From Lachnospiraceae bacterium (lineage in GTDB: Bacteria > Bacillota > Clostridia > Lachnospirales > Lachnospiraceae), in contig JAJQDT010000027.1 in NCBI GenBank assembly GCA_021202075.1, forward strand, positions 22,061 to 86,060: DNA of 64,000 nucleotides, written 5' to 3'. Below, piece after piece: positions 16,483 through 26,281 of the stretch. The position numbers and the translations under genes are program-made. Within the stretch, counting starts at the first letter, position 1. The number at the start of each line of letters is the position of its first letter. The notes below the pieces were generated by a model. The model was given only the letters and a program-made list of their open reading frames with translations. It ran no database searches and was not told where the DNA came from.

Positions 16483-19038
16483 TCATTTGAGATCCAGAAA
16501 CTCTACCTTCCCCCTCGCTGTTTCCGGTATCTCATAAGCCACATCCAGCTTTCCGTCCGCCGTCTTTTTCCACTCCACCGAAATCATCCCCCATTTTGTG
16601 GGAACCGTTCCCTTTGCCCAGGTCAGGTATCCGGGAACCGGTGCAATCCGGATTTTCTGATAGCCCGGTGCGGCCGGCCGCACGCCCAGCGTGACCGAAG
16701 GGAGCTCGTGCAGAATCAGGGATCCCCACGCATGACATTCGCTTCTTGCGTAGGCCTCTGCCTCTACGCAGGTCGTACAATGCAATTGTATCATATTCCG
16801 CCACGTATTCCAGTACTGATCCGTATAGGCATACAGCCCTGTTTTTTCCAGTGCGCGGAACAGGTAGAACCGCATCGCCACCGTACACTGCACATAGCCC
16901 GGCTCGGTAATCGTTTTTAATAGATTCGCCTTTCCCTGCTCCGGCTCCATAGTATCCGTAAGGACCGCAAACACCTGACAGTGCTGGCTGTACTCATCGA
17001 CTCCAGGGCCATCCTGCAGCATTCCATCGGCTCCAACGCAGTTTTTCCGAACAGCCTCCTGCGCCTTTCCGGCCCGCTTGCGATACTGCTTTGCCTCTTC
17101 CCCGCGGCCGAGAAAATCCGCCAGTTCCCCCGCATGCTGCAGGCCATAGATATACAGAAGCGTCTCCATCGTCAGCGGCCCATGCAATCCGGCAGGCGGC
17201 ATTCCGCTGGTGTCATTCCACTCGGTCGCCCAGTCAATAAACGACCAGAACCGGGCTTCCATATTCACGCCGCCGACCTTTTCCACGTAGCCCTGTTCCG
17301 TCAGATGGCGCTCAAAATAATGCAGGATCTGCTCAATCACCGGCATATGCTCCGCCACCAGCTCCCGGTCGCCAAAGTACATCATATGGTCATAAACCAT
17401 CAGGATATAATAAATTGAAAATCCCGGAATCACATTGGGATTGCCATTCGGATAACAGCAATTCAAAAGACCGTCATAGCGCTGGGAGCGCCTCAGATCA
17501 TCCATGCATTTTCTGGCCAGGCGGTCGTCCGCGCTTACCGAATACGTGTACAGAATCTGAGCTCTCGCGTCCATAATATACTGCAGCTGTTCATAAAACG
17601 GGCAGTCCTCATAGGTCTCGTGCATGCACCGTCTCAGCGTCCGTTCACTGATTTCCCAGATCGCGTCCAGGGACGGATCCGATGTCTGAACCGACGCCGA
17701 TACCTCCAGCGGATAGCCGGTCTCCTCATAGTCCAGACGGTGAAAAACCAGATCCTTCTCCCCGGCCTCAATCCTCAGACGGACAAAGCGGAAGGTGCGG
17801 AACCAGTACGGCTCAAAGACCTCATATTCCTCCTCATTTCCAAGGCCAGCCACCCGGTACACGTCCTCGTATCCCTGCAGATGTCCATTGACACTGTCAA
17901 TCCGATCCCCCTTGATCGGAATTCGCTCCGGTCCGGCAACCTCGTCCTGCACATACGCTTCCGAGTAAAGCAGGGACACTCTGGCGCCCTCTCCGGATCG
18001 GAACGCCGCGCGGATAAAACCGGTCATCTCCTCGCCCGCATCCAACTCCACGACCGTCCCGGTGTGCGCTGGAATCATAATATCCCTCTCTCCCAAGAGA
18101 AAATACTTCCAGTCTTCTGCGGAGAATTCGACTTGCTTCACGGTTGATTCTTCTTGATCCAACACAGTATTCTTTATCTCATTACGCGCAAGCTTTTTAT
18201 ATGCTGAATCATTGTGTATAATTGCAGTCGTTTCCCCCATCTGTGTGATAGATACAGATGCCGACCGGGCCTTGCGTGAAGGTTCTTCCAATTTCGGCTG
18301 CATATCAAGATCGCTGCCGTAATTGCCGCGGTTATCCTGTGAATTACCGCAGTTATCCTGCGCGGTTTTCATTACATCCCGAAAGTATCGTTTCTTCCGA
18401 TAAAGATATGGAATTGTCCGTGCTTTCAGGTTTCCCGGGCTGACTGCCTCCGGAACCTCCACCTTGCGATACGGCAAAGCCGGACTCCACCGGCTGTCAT
18501 CATACCAGGTCATCTTCCACCCGAACCGCTCCGGGCTGCCCGCCGTCTTTTCATGGATATAGAGCGGCGCAAACCGCTCTTCCTCCCGGTAGAGCGTCGC
18601 AGCTCTGTCGATCCAGCACTTCCAGGTGGCATCTGCTGATACATCATAGACCATCCCGGAGCCATCCCGGAGTTCACCGGTCACGTACAGACCGGGGATG
18701 GGCGTCCGGATCATCCCATGATTCCCCATCGCAGGCTCCTCCGGATAGCGGAGCACAGAAACGCCAATAACATTTGTTCCTTTTTTCAGATACGGCAGAA
18801 GGTCCACCGTATCATAAAACCATACCTGCTGGTCCCCGCGACTCGGCCCAAACTCCGCCAGACTCCCATTTACATACAGCTTGTAGCGGGTATCTGCGGA
18901 TATACGGATCGATCCGTTCAGCGGTTCCTCTTCCATATCAAATTTTTTGCGAAACAGCACAATCCGGGGACACTGTTTATCCTCGGCATCCCAGTCCGGG
19001 CTCCAAATCCAGTTCGAATCCTTCAACCATTCCTTCAT
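16483..19038 (-). CDS. GH78-type alpha-L-rhamnosidase
   Basis: The 851-residue protein has the multidomain layout of GH78. There are N-terminal beta-sandwiches (IRISADTRYKLYVNGSLAEFGPSRGD; VDLLPYLKKGTNVIGV), then an alpha/alpha toroid starting near SLDAIWEISERTLRRCMHETYEDCPFYEQLQY, and a C-terminal sandwich (SVTLGVRPAAPGYQKIRIAPVPG). The YEDCPFYEQ segment is the conserved region containing the general acid, and LIWD-like WSFIDWATEWN lies in the active-site region. No signal peptide, so it acts inside the cell. A variable charged stretch (AQDNCGNSQDNRGNYGSD) interrupts the N-terminal part. It removes terminal rhamnose, for example from rutinosides. Co-directional with the esterases and Opp genes. 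Confidence 0.85.
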   Translation of the reverse strand: MKEWLKDSNWIWSPDWDAEDKQCPRIVLFRKKFDMEEEPLNGSIRISADTRYKLYVNGSLAEFGPSRGDQQVWFYDTVDLLPYLKKGTNVIGVSVLRYPEEPAMGNHGMIRTPIPGLYVTGELRDGSGMVYDVSADATWKCWIDRAATLYREEERFAPLYIHEKTAGSPERFGWKMTWYDDSRWSPALPYRKVEVPEAVSPGNLKARTIPYLYRKKRYFRDVMKTAQDNCGNSQDNRGNYGSDLDMQPKLEEPSRKARSASVSITQMGETTAIIHNDSAYKKLARNEIKNTVLDQEESTVKQVEFSAEDWKYFLLGERDIMIPAHTGTVVELDAGEEMTGFIRAAFRSGEGARVSLLYSEAYVQDEVAGPERIPIKGDRIDSVNGHLQGYEDVYRVAGLGNEEEYEVFEPYWFRTFRFVRLRIEAGEKDLVFHRLDYEETGYPLEVSASVQTSDPSLDAIWEISERTLRRCMHETYEDCPFYEQLQYIMDARAQILYTYSVSADDRLARKCMDDLRRSQRYDGLLNCCYPNGNPNVIPGFSIYYILMVYDHMMYFGDRELVAEHMPVIEQILHYFERHLTEQGYVEKVGGVNMEARFWSFIDWATEWNDTSGMPPAGLHGPLTMETLLYIYGLQHAGELADFLGRGEEAKQYRKRAGKAQEAVRKNCVGADGMLQDGPGVDEYSQHCQVFAVLTDTMEPEQGKANLLKTITEPGYVQCTVAMRFYLFRALEKTGLYAYTDQYWNTWRNMIQLHCTTCVEAEAYARSECHAWGSLILHELPSVTLGVRPAAPGYQKIRIAPVPGYLTWAKGTVPTKWGMISVEWKKTADGKLDVAYEIPETARGKVEFLDLK

Positions 19039-19196
19039 CTGCTCGTCAATCTCCCTGTCTCATAAAAGCCGACTTCCCTGTGCTTCACCTGCCATGCATG
19101 CACACACGAAAGGCAATACACGCATAGCGCACAGGTCTTTTTTATGCGATTCCTATAGTAATCAGTATAAATTCAAATTCATTTCCTGGTAAACTC

Positions 19197-20759
19197 TTAG
19201 TCCTCATAAAATCTCATATCATCCCACACCCGCATCAGCTCCGTCCGGTCGAGCTGCTCGGTCCTGCTTTCTCTGTCAAAAATCCGAACCGGTGAATTGT
19301 ATCCGGTAAACCGCGGCCATTTTGGATTGGGATCCCCCGTTTTCGCAAACCGCACCCAGGACCCGTGGATCTCGCGGACCAGATTCTGAATCATCTCTTC
19401 CGGTTCATCCTTGAACACAAACTGGCTGAAGTGGAAATCCAGGTTTGCAAACGAAAGCGGAAGTTCAAATGCGTGGGACGCCAGCATTCCGGTCTCCCAC
19501 CCGGATCCGGTGATGCACTCATAGCGATACATCCAGACATCCTTCGTATAGCTTCTCTGTGCTTCCGCCACTTTGATCGACGGCATCTGAAACGCGTAAT
19601 CGGTCGCGAAGGAGGTAAATGGATACAGCATTTCCTGCTCCGGATGTTCTTTGGCCGACGGCACTGCATCCGCAGAACGTTCGGCCCGCGCACGAAACTC
19701 TGCAAATTGATCATTCACAGACGGATGATAGTAATTAATCACCTGCGGAACCGCCGCAGCACGCCCGTTTTTCTCCAACATTTCGGCAACCATCGCCCAG
19801 GAATTCGGGAATCCGGTACCCTCCGGATGTACAAACATCGTTCCTTCGTTCAGATTCGTACCGATGATCAGCTTGACGCCCACCGCGCTGCCTTTTCGGA
19901 TCGCGTCGATCGGGCGCTCCGGCAGCAGGTCGTCAATCACCGGTGCTGGAAGAAAGATACCCGGATTTTTATACTGGTGCATCTGCGAGATATGGTCAAT
20001 GCCCTTTAACATCTCAAACGGATCCATATCCTTCAGCTTTGGAATATCCTTTTCCGTCATTCCCATCCCTTCCAGATACAAGTCCATGTTCTGACGAGCC
20101 ATCTCGTGTGTGCAGACGCAATTTGGTAGGCTGCTCTGTGCGATGACCTTCTGAAAATATCCTTTGACAGCCGGTATCGCCAACATATTCGTAACCGTCG
20201 CCCCGCCTGCGGATTCCCCGTTAATCGTCACATTTTCCGGATCGCCGCCGAATGCACGGATATTCTCATGAATCCACCGCATCGCCAGAATCTGATCCGA
20301 GATGCCACAGTTGCTTTCAAACTCTTCACACCCCGGGTAGGTCGTAAAGTCATAAAATCCAAGCACGTTCATCCGATACTGAAACGAGACAAACACCAGA
20401 CCATCGTCCGCAAACTGCTTTCCGTTGTAAAGCGGAACACTCGCTGCCCCGGTATTAAAGCCGCCTCCGTGAATATATACAAACACAGGCAGGTTTTCCC
20501 CCTCCGCCGGGCGCTGAATATTAATGGTCAGACAATCCTCGGAGCCCTTATATTCCCCTTCATCAAACTGGATGGCCTCCGGCCCGTATTCCTTCGCATC
20601 AAACACGCCGTCCCACGGCTCCATCTCCTGCGCTCTCTTAAAGCGAAGAGACCCGATCGGCGGCTTCGCATAGGGAATTCCCAGATACTCGATCCGCCCT
20701 TCCCTTAAATATCCTTTCACCTTTCCGCTTTTCGTATTTACAATGTATTCGCTCATCAT
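19197..20759 (-). CDS. Type B carboxylesterase
   Basis: The product has the COesterase architecture: YLGIPYAKPPIGSLRFKRA, EDCLTINIQRP, the oxyanion-hole motif YIHGGGFNTGA, and the nucleophile elbow TINGESAGG. The catalytic acid and histidine should be in the C-terminal third (the His probably in ASHAFELPLSF). Length (about 520) is standard. There are two adjacent ATGs at 20759 and 20756 preceded by GGGGGCGG; an upstream ATG at 20771 and frame to 20816 lack a site. No secretion signal. In this locus it could hydrolyse acyl esters on plant glycosides; substrate not proven by sequence. Confidence 0.88.
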   Translation of the reverse strand: MMSEYIVNTKSGKVKGYLREGRIEYLGIPYAKPPIGSLRFKRAQEMEPWDGVFDAKEYGPEAIQFDEGEYKGSEDCLTINIQRPAEGENLPVFVYIHGGGFNTGAASVPLYNGKQFADDGLVFVSFQYRMNVLGFYDFTTYPGCEEFESNCGISDQILAMRWIHENIRAFGGDPENVTINGESAGGATVTNMLAIPAVKGYFQKVIAQSSLPNCVCTHEMARQNMDLYLEGMGMTEKDIPKLKDMDPFEMLKGIDHISQMHQYKNPGIFLPAPVIDDLLPERPIDAIRKGSAVGVKLIIGTNLNEGTMFVHPEGTGFPNSWAMVAEMLEKNGRAAAVPQVINYYHPSVNDQFAEFRARAERSADAVPSAKEHPEQEMLYPFTSFATDYAFQMPSIKVAEAQRSYTKDVWMYRYECITGSGWETGMLASHAFELPLSFANLDFHFSQFVFKDEPEEMIQNLVREIHGSWVRFAKTGDPNPKWPRFTGYNSPVRIFDRESRTEQLDRTELMRVWDDMRFYED

Positions 20760-20879
20760 TTCCGCCCCCATTTTATATGATTGTTTCCTTGTTTTCTCCA
20801 ACGTGCAGACATCCAAAACACTTCTGGCATTCTCAATCGCACAGCCACTTTTACCGTTCTTTCAAAAATCAATCCGATT

Positions 20880-22097
20880 TTATAAAGTCAAATTACACGT
20901 CGCCGCCACTCTTCGTCCTGCTGCAGCCAGATCCTCGGTGCTTCCGGTCAACTCCTGTAAAACGTACGCTTTCTTTCTCGGGCGGCATTCATGCCACGGT
21001 TCCTCGAAAAAGCCAAAGTAAACCTCAGCAAGGCCGCCGATCTGATTATCTTCGATCCCGGCTTTTTTCAGCATTCCTTCCTCATTAAGCAAACGGAAAT
21101 TGTAAACAGTCCGCACATAAGGAAGCTCCGCTGCCAGCATCAGAATTTTCCGCGTGTATTCCGCCCGTTTTTCTTCTTCCTTTTCATCTCCGCAGTCCGT
21201 AAATCCGGTCTCTGTCAGAATCACCTGTTTGTGTCCGTCCCCATATTTGCACATCACGCGGTAAGCTGCGTCATTGTAATCCTTCCACAGATGATCCGGC
21301 TCGAAGATATCCAGAAAGAGATTCATCCCGACCTTGCTCTGGTCCACGCTCATCTGATAGGGATGCCAGGACAGCAGATCAAAATAATCATCCGTATTGT
21401 CCGACCAGAACTCTCCTGACTTGATCCGGCGGTACATCTTGTCCAGCGTCCAGGCAATGCCGTACATCGGTGGGAGATAATCCGGCAGGTCTCCGCCCAG
21501 CCACGGTGTGGACAGCGCCGGCGAAAAGCAGGTGACCTTCGCGTTCGGATTTCCTTTGCGGATTCCCTTCGCAGAAAAATACATCAGATCAATCGCGATG
21601 TCCATCTTTTCATCCGCCGTAAAAGGCTCCGTGCCCTCCTCATCCAGAAATCCGTCCGGATGTAAAAACGCGTTCAGGTTCCATTCATTTCCGATTTCCC
21701 AGTTTCCCACCTGCGGAAAAAGCTTTGCCTGCGTACACCAGGATTCCTCCAGCATATGAAGCGCCTCCATATACAGGCTGCCTTCCGTCAGATCCCGTTT
21801 CGGCATGGCATGTCCCATTTTCTGTTTACATCCTTCCGGAAGAAACCATTCATGACTCATCCCGGTCACTTCCAGAGCCAGCTCGGCCGCCCGATCCAGC
21901 AGCCGCCGATGCGCAGCCACAACCTCCTCATTCGGCGTCACCGGATCCTTCAATGTCTCAGTAAGATGCATCCAGGAGCGGTATGCCGTACACCCCAATG
22001 CTTTTACCAGATCCAGATATTCCGCCGCCATCACACCAGTGTCGTTTTCTCTTTGAATCAAAGGCTCCCCCATACCATAAAACCGTTCCGACAACAA
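20880..22097 (-). CDS. Clan GH-A glycoside hydrolase
   Basis: The roughly 405-residue product is a TIM-barrel glycosidase: YMEALHMLEESW leads to WEIGNEWN, where the Asn-Glu pair is the acid/base site, and VILTETGFTD carries the likely nucleophile near the end of strand 7. SWHPYQM and the C-terminal VRTVYNFRLLNEE are also typical of clan GH-A. The closest relatives I can name are GH39/GH5-like enzymes; the exact family is uncertain. The start is probably the TTG at 22097, nine bases after AAAGGAGG; the open frame extends to another TTG at 22124 and the first ATG is at 22073. It lies between an esterase and a hydrolase in one direction. Confidence 0.75.
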   Translation of the reverse strand: MLSERFYGMGEPLIQRENDTGVMAAEYLDLVKALGCTAYRSWMHLTETLKDPVTPNEEVVAAHRRLLDRAAELALEVTGMSHEWFLPEGCKQKMGHAMPKRDLTEGSLYMEALHMLEESWCTQAKLFPQVGNWEIGNEWNLNAFLHPDGFLDEEGTEPFTADEKMDIAIDLMYFSAKGIRKGNPNAKVTCFSPALSTPWLGGDLPDYLPPMYGIAWTLDKMYRRIKSGEFWSDNTDDYFDLLSWHPYQMSVDQSKVGMNLFLDIFEPDHLWKDYNDAAYRVMCKYGDGHKQVILTETGFTDCGDEKEEEKRAEYTRKILMLAAELPYVRTVYNFRLLNEEGMLKKAGIEDNQIGGLAEVYFGFFEEPWHECRPRKKAYVLQELTGSTEDLAAAGRRVAATCNLTL

Positions 22098-22178
22098 TTC
22101 AGACTTCCTCCTTTTTTGAATCAAACCAAGGAATTACTCGCTCCCAGATTTTCTGGCAGAAGTAGCGCAAAAATCCGG

Positions 22179-23198
22179 TCATGACTGTTCTCCCAGCCAG
22201 AAATCTACCGCTTCATCCAGCCAGCCTTCCATCTCAGTTTCTGTGCCAAGGCCATATCCATGCTGTCCGATTTCAGCGCATCTGGTTTTTACCGGAATCT
22301 GAAATCTTTCCAGTGTCTCTTTCATTGCTTCAAAATTGGAAAACGGTACAGTATCATCATCCCTGCACTGCGCCAGATAAACAGGCGGATATTCATAATC
22401 GATTTTATCCAGCACAGAAACGCGGCGAATACTCTCCTCATTCAATATTTCTCCAGCAAAGATCTGATATGCTCCATAGTTCAGCGGATCCACCTCATCA
22501 AGGTTTTCAAACTTTACAAACGCATAATCCAAAAAAAATGCTTCTGGTTTTTCACACTTGTGAGCGGCATACCCCATCTCCTTCGTCCCCCACAGAGCAG
22601 TTAAGTGCCCTCCGGCGGAGAAGCCGCCCATCGCATACCTTCCTTTGGAAACACCGAATGCCGCACAATGCGCATCAATATATCGCAGCGCAGCCGCCAC
22701 ATCCTCCAATGCGAAGGGCGCTGCTCCGATCTGTTTCGTCTGAGGCGAGCTGGTCCGATAATTCAGTGCAAACGCTGTGATTCCCAACTCATTTAATCGG
22801 TTTGCCACCGGAAACGCTTCCTGTGGATTGCACACCGTCTGGTATGCTCCTCCGGAACACAGCAGCACATATTTGTTCGTCACCTTTTTCTCTGTCGATG
22901 CAGGGAAATAAAACAGCTTCACATCCTCCTTCTGAGGATCTGCCTGAATCTCTTCGCCGGAATAGATATCATACAAATAAGGAATCCCCTGTTCCGCCAG
23001 AACGGTCAGCCTCTGTATTCCGCTGACCATATCCCGCACACCCCACGCCGGAGTATTTTCGTGCATTTGCTCAAAGCAGTCTTCTGCAATCGTTTTCCAG
23101 AAATTCCGGTCCGCGCACCCAACCAGATAGCGCGCCGCTTTTTTCAGGGGATCGTATTCATACAACTCTTTCATAGTTGTTTTTCCTGTGATGTTCAC
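22179..23198 (-). CDS. Alpha/beta hydrolase (acetylxylan-esterase/BD-FAE-like)
   Basis: The central domain has CSGGAYQTVCNPQEAFPVANRL (oxyanion HGGG-like CSGG), the nucleophile elbow GGFSAGGHLTALW, and late segments DDDTVPF (acid) and GQHGYGLG (histidine), the order of Abhydrolase_3/BD-FAE carbohydrate esterases. The N-terminal 90 residues are an extra helical part. Translation begins at a GTG (23198) with AAGGAGG eight bases upstream. It is the first gene of the hydrolase group and has a LacI/GalR-like operator about 50 bases upstream. Probable role: deacetylation or de-esterification of imported oligosaccharides or glycosides. Confidence 0.82.
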   Translation of the reverse strand: MNITGKTTMKELYEYDPLKKAARYLVGCADRNFWKTIAEDCFEQMHENTPAWGVRDMVSGIQRLTVLAEQGIPYLYDIYSGEEIQADPQKEDVKLFYFPASTEKKVTNKYVLLCSGGAYQTVCNPQEAFPVANRLNELGITAFALNYRTSSPQTKQIGAAPFALEDVAAALRYIDAHCAAFGVSKGRYAMGGFSAGGHLTALWGTKEMGYAAHKCEKPEAFFLDYAFVKFENLDEVDPLNYGAYQIFAGEILNEESIRRVSVLDKIDYEYPPVYLAQCRDDDTVPFSNFEAMKETLERFQIPVKTRCAEIGQHGYGLGTETEMEGWLDEAVDFWLGEQS

Positions 23199-23246
23199 AA
23201 AGCATTCCTCCTTATATGAAATCTAAACTTAAATGATATCTGAACT

Positions 23247-23258
23247 TAAACGTTTGCA
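23247..23258 (-). promoter_or_regulatory. LacI/GalR-type operator candidate
   Basis: TTAAACGTTTGCA surrounds the perfect palindrome AAACGTTT (23248-23255) about 50 bases upstream of the hydrolase start. This matches the central CG-containing palindromes recognised by LacI-family regulators, but no LacI gene is in the window. Confidence 0.45.
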
Positions 23259-23381
23259 TTGTCAGAGAGTGCAGATACCTGATTATTAATGTTGTTTCTA
23301 CAATTATTACATATACACAAAGCACCCGGCCACCATTATTTCTTCGCTTACAGGCTGTCCGGATGCTCTGTTGTCTGGTTT

Positions 23382-23409
23382 TGTAACTGTTCAGTACTTT
23401 CACAGTTAC
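23382..23409. repeat. TGTAACT(G/A)TTCAG dispersed element, copy 1
   Basis: TGTAACTGTTCAGTAC at 23382-23397 is followed by an inverted GTTAC at 23405-23409, just after the stop of the downstream Opp ATPase gene. The same head sequence recurs at 45647 and 53497. Confidence 0.5.
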
Positions 23410-23416
23410 CTGGTTT

Positions 23417-24373
23417 TTACAGATCGTTCAGTTCTCTCACTCTGCAGCAGGATACAAAGTGGTTCGGCTCTACCTCTTCCAGCTTTTGCGGCTGCTTGCA
23501 GGCCTCTGTCGCATATTTACAGCGCGCCGCGAAACGGCAGCCGGGAGCCGGGTCGATCGGGGATGTCAGCTCGCCCTTCAGGATTTCCCGCTTGTTCGGA
23601 TTGTGAATGTCGACCGAAGGAATCGCGGAAAGCAGCGCCCGTGTATAGGGATGCATCGGCTTCACAAAGAGCTTTTTGGACGGACATTTTTCCACCATCT
23701 GCCCCAGATACATGACGAGGATATCATCGGAGATATGGCGCACCACGGACATGTCATGCGTGATGAACATGTAGGTCAGTCCTTTTTCCTTCTGCAGCTT
23801 GCGCAGCAGATTCAGCACCTGCGCCTGAATGGATACGTCCAGTGCCGATACCGGCTCATCGCAGACGATGAATTTCGGATCCAGCGCCAGCGCCCGTGCG
23901 AAACCGACTCTCTGCCTGCGCCCACCGTCCAGCTCATGCGGATAAGCCTTGCTGAGCCTCTGGTCGATACCAACCAGTTCCATCAGTTCTTCCGCCTTTT
24001 GATACATCTCCTGCTTTTTGTATTTTTTCGATACCAGTAGCGGTTCTACAATCGTCTGCTCAATCGTCTTTCTCGGATCCAGCGACGAATACGGGTCCTG
24101 AAACATGATTTGCATCTGCTCGCGGGCCGCCGCCAGCTCTTTTTTCTTGACATGGGTAATGTCCTTGCCGTTCAGGAAAATCTGGCCGTCTGTGCTGTCC
24201 AGCAGATGCACGATGGTGCGCCCCAGGGTCGATTTTCCACAGCCGGACTCTCCTACCACGCCGAGGGTTTTTCCTTCTTCTATTTTAAAGGAAACGTTAT
24301 CCACCGCATGCAGCATCCCGCCAGGCGTGGAGAAATATTTATACAGGTTTTTTACTTCAATGACTGTACTCAT
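23417..24373 (-). CDS. Opp/Dpp-type ABC transporter ATPase (OppF-like)
   Basis: The 318-residue ATPase has Walker A GESGCGKST, the OppF/DppF pattern MFQDPYSSLDPRKTIEQ, a signature loop written LDGGRRQRVGFARAL (LSGGQ with Asp in the Ser position, seen in a subset of clostridial OppF proteins), and Walker B FIVCDEPVSALD. The C-terminal oligo_HPY extension has PGCRFAARCKYATEAC, with cysteines that bind an Fe-S cluster in some Dpp ATPases. It is the last gene of a five-gene importer and overlaps the preceding ATPase by 4 bases. With its partner it powers uptake of peptides or oligosaccharides; the glycosidase context favours the latter. Confidence 0.9.
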   Translation of the reverse strand: MSTVIEVKNLYKYFSTPGGMLHAVDNVSFKIEEGKTLGVVGESGCGKSTLGRTIVHLLDSTDGQIFLNGKDITHVKKKELAAAREQMQIMFQDPYSSLDPRKTIEQTIVEPLLVSKKYKKQEMYQKAEELMELVGIDQRLSKAYPHELDGGRRQRVGFARALALDPKFIVCDEPVSALDVSIQAQVLNLLRKLQKEKGLTYMFITHDMSVVRHISDDILVMYLGQMVEKCPSKKLFVKPMHPYTRALLSAIPSVDIHNPNKREILKGELTSPIDPAPGCRFAARCKYATEACKQPQKLEEVEPNHFVSCCRVRELNDL

Positions 24374-25371
24374 TTGTGAATTCCTCCTTCCGCCACCTTG
24401 TCAAGATTGATACAGCGGCATTTGTGTCCGTCCGCAGTCAGAGCCTCCGGGATTGCCCCGCGCTTGCACGCTTCCGTCGCGTACGGGCACCTCGGGTGGA
24501 ACGCACAGCCCTCCGGCAGATTGGCCGGATCCGGCGGAAGCCCGTCGATCGGATGCAGGTACTCTTCATCTACGTTCATGCTCGGAATCGCTCCGAAAAG
24601 ACCAATCGTATAGGGATGATGCGGATGATCAAAAATCTGCTCCTTTGTCCCGCTCTCAACGATCTGTCCCGCATAAATCACGGCGACATCGTCACAGACG
24701 GTGGCCACCACACCCAGGTCATGGGTGATCAGGAGCATCGAGGTATTGTTTTTCTGCTTCAGGCTATTGATCATATCCAACACCTGCGCCTGGATGGTCA
24801 CATCCAGAGCGGTGGTGGGCTCATCCGCCAGAAGGATGTCCGGCGCGCAGGCCAGCGCGATCGCGATAACCACGCGCTGCTTCATTCCGCCGGAAAACTG
24901 ATGCGGATATTCTTTGTACCGGGAAGCCGGGATGCCAACCATCTCCAGCATCTCCTCCGCCCGTTTTACCGACTCTTCCTGCGAAATGTCATTGTGGTGC
25001 GAGATGACCTCCGCAATCTGCTCGCCGACCCGCATGGTCGGGTTCAGCGCCGTCATCGGATCCTGGAATACCATAGAAATCAGGTTCCCACGGATTTTTC
25101 TCATTTCTTCTTCCGGCAGGGTCAGCAGATCCTGACCGTCCACCAGCACCTGACCGCCTTTTACATGGGCGCCGCGGTCCGGAAGGATACGAAGTATCGT
25201 CTTCGCGATGGTTGTTTTTCCTGCTCCCGTCTCGCCTACCAGACCGATGGTTCTTCCCTTTTCCAGATCAAAGGACACCCCATTGACTGCCTGGATTCTC
25301 TGACCGTCTGAGGAATACTCCACGACCAGATCTTTTACGGATAAGAAGGCATTTTTCTTTTCTTCACTCAT
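24370..25371 (-). CDS. Opp/Dpp-type ABC transporter ATPase (OppD-like)
   Basis: This 333-residue ATPase has Walker A GETGAGKTT, signature FSGGMKQRVVIAIALA, Walker B ILLADEPTTALD, and the C-terminal oligo_HPY region EGCAFHPRCPYATEAC. The start at 25371 (MSEEKK) is behind GGGAGG with a 10-base gap; the frame extends to 25389 without a better site. Its stop overlaps the next ATPase start by 4 bases. It pairs with the product of 23417-24373. Confidence 0.9.
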   Translation of the reverse strand: MSEEKKNAFLSVKDLVVEYSSDGQRIQAVNGVSFDLEKGRTIGLVGETGAGKTTIAKTILRILPDRGAHVKGGQVLVDGQDLLTLPEEEMRKIRGNLISMVFQDPMTALNPTMRVGEQIAEVISHHNDISQEESVKRAEEMLEMVGIPASRYKEYPHQFSGGMKQRVVIAIALACAPDILLADEPTTALDVTIQAQVLDMINSLKQKNNTSMLLITHDLGVVATVCDDVAVIYAGQIVESGTKEQIFDHPHHPYTIGLFGAIPSMNVDEEYLHPIDGLPPDPANLPEGCAFHPRCPYATEACKRGAIPEALTADGHKCRCINLDKVAEGGIHK

Positions 25372-25390
25372 TGTCTGCTTACCTCCCATC

Positions 25391-26281
25391 TCAATCTTTC
25401 AGCTTCGGGTCGAGTGCGTCGCGCAGTCCGTCGCCCAGCATATTCAGGGCCAGAACCGTAATCGCAATCGCAAGTCCCGGGAACAGTACCATGTACGGAT
25501 AGTTCCGGATGTAGTTTCTGGAAGCGGAGAGCATTGCGCCCCACTCCGGCGTCGGCGCCTGTACGCCCAGTCCGATGAAGCTTAAGCTGGCCGCAGTCAG
25601 GATCAGGTTCGCCACATTCATGGTCGCGGAAACGATCGATGGAGAGATTGCGTTGGGAAGCACATGTACAAAAATCGTCCTCATCTTGCCACAGTTGATG
25701 GAATCCGCGGATTCCAGATATTCCATTTTCCGGATACTCATAACCGAAGCACGCACCAGACGCACTGCTCCGGGAATCCCGCCGATGGCCAGAGCGATCA
25801 GCGTGTTCGTAAATCCGGAACCAAGCGCTGCCGCGATACAGATATTAAACAGAATCGGCGGCATCGACTGGATGACATCCAGAATTCTCATAATGATATT
25901 GTCAAAGGTTCCGCCATAATACCCGACAATGGCGCCAATCACAGTACCGATCAGGGTTGTAATAACCGTCGCGCCGATACCTAAGGACAGGGAGAAGCGG
26001 GCGCCGTAGATCAGACGGCTTAAGATATCCCGCCCCAGCTCGTCCGTTCCCATCGGATGCGCCAGCGACGGGAAGGAGCAGGCATTTAAGATATCAATTG
26101 CACTCCAATCATAGGGAATAATAAAATCTGCGAAAATCGCCAGAAATATTTCTACCAGGATTAAAATCAGTCCGGCCATTGCGGCTTTATTCTTGGAAAG
26201 CCGATGCATCACATCCAGAAACTGACTGTTCTTTTTGATTTTTTCTTTTGGAGCCTTTACAGCTGCTGCCGTTCCTGTCAT
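25391..26281 (-). CDS. Opp/Dpp-type ABC permease (DppC-like)
   Basis: The 296-residue integral membrane protein shows the DppC order: cytosolic N-terminus, first helix (AAMAGLILILVEIFLAIFA), the segment SLAHPMGTDELGRDILSRLIYGARFSL, five further helices and the EAA loop ESADSINCGKMRTIFVHVLPN that contacts the ATPases. The C-terminus GLRDALDPKLKD is typical. The start overlaps the DppB-like gene by 4 bases, so the two permeases are translationally coupled. Confidence 0.92.
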   Translation of the reverse strand: MTGTAAAVKAPKEKIKKNSQFLDVMHRLSKNKAAMAGLILILVEIFLAIFADFIIPYDWSAIDILNACSFPSLAHPMGTDELGRDILSRLIYGARFSLSLGIGATVITTLIGTVIGAIVGYYGGTFDNIIMRILDVIQSMPPILFNICIAAALGSGFTNTLIALAIGGIPGAVRLVRASVMSIRKMEYLESADSINCGKMRTIFVHVLPNAISPSIVSATMNVANLILTAASLSFIGLGVQAPTPEWGAMLSASRNYIRNYPYMVLFPGLAIAITVLALNMLGDGLRDALDPKLKD

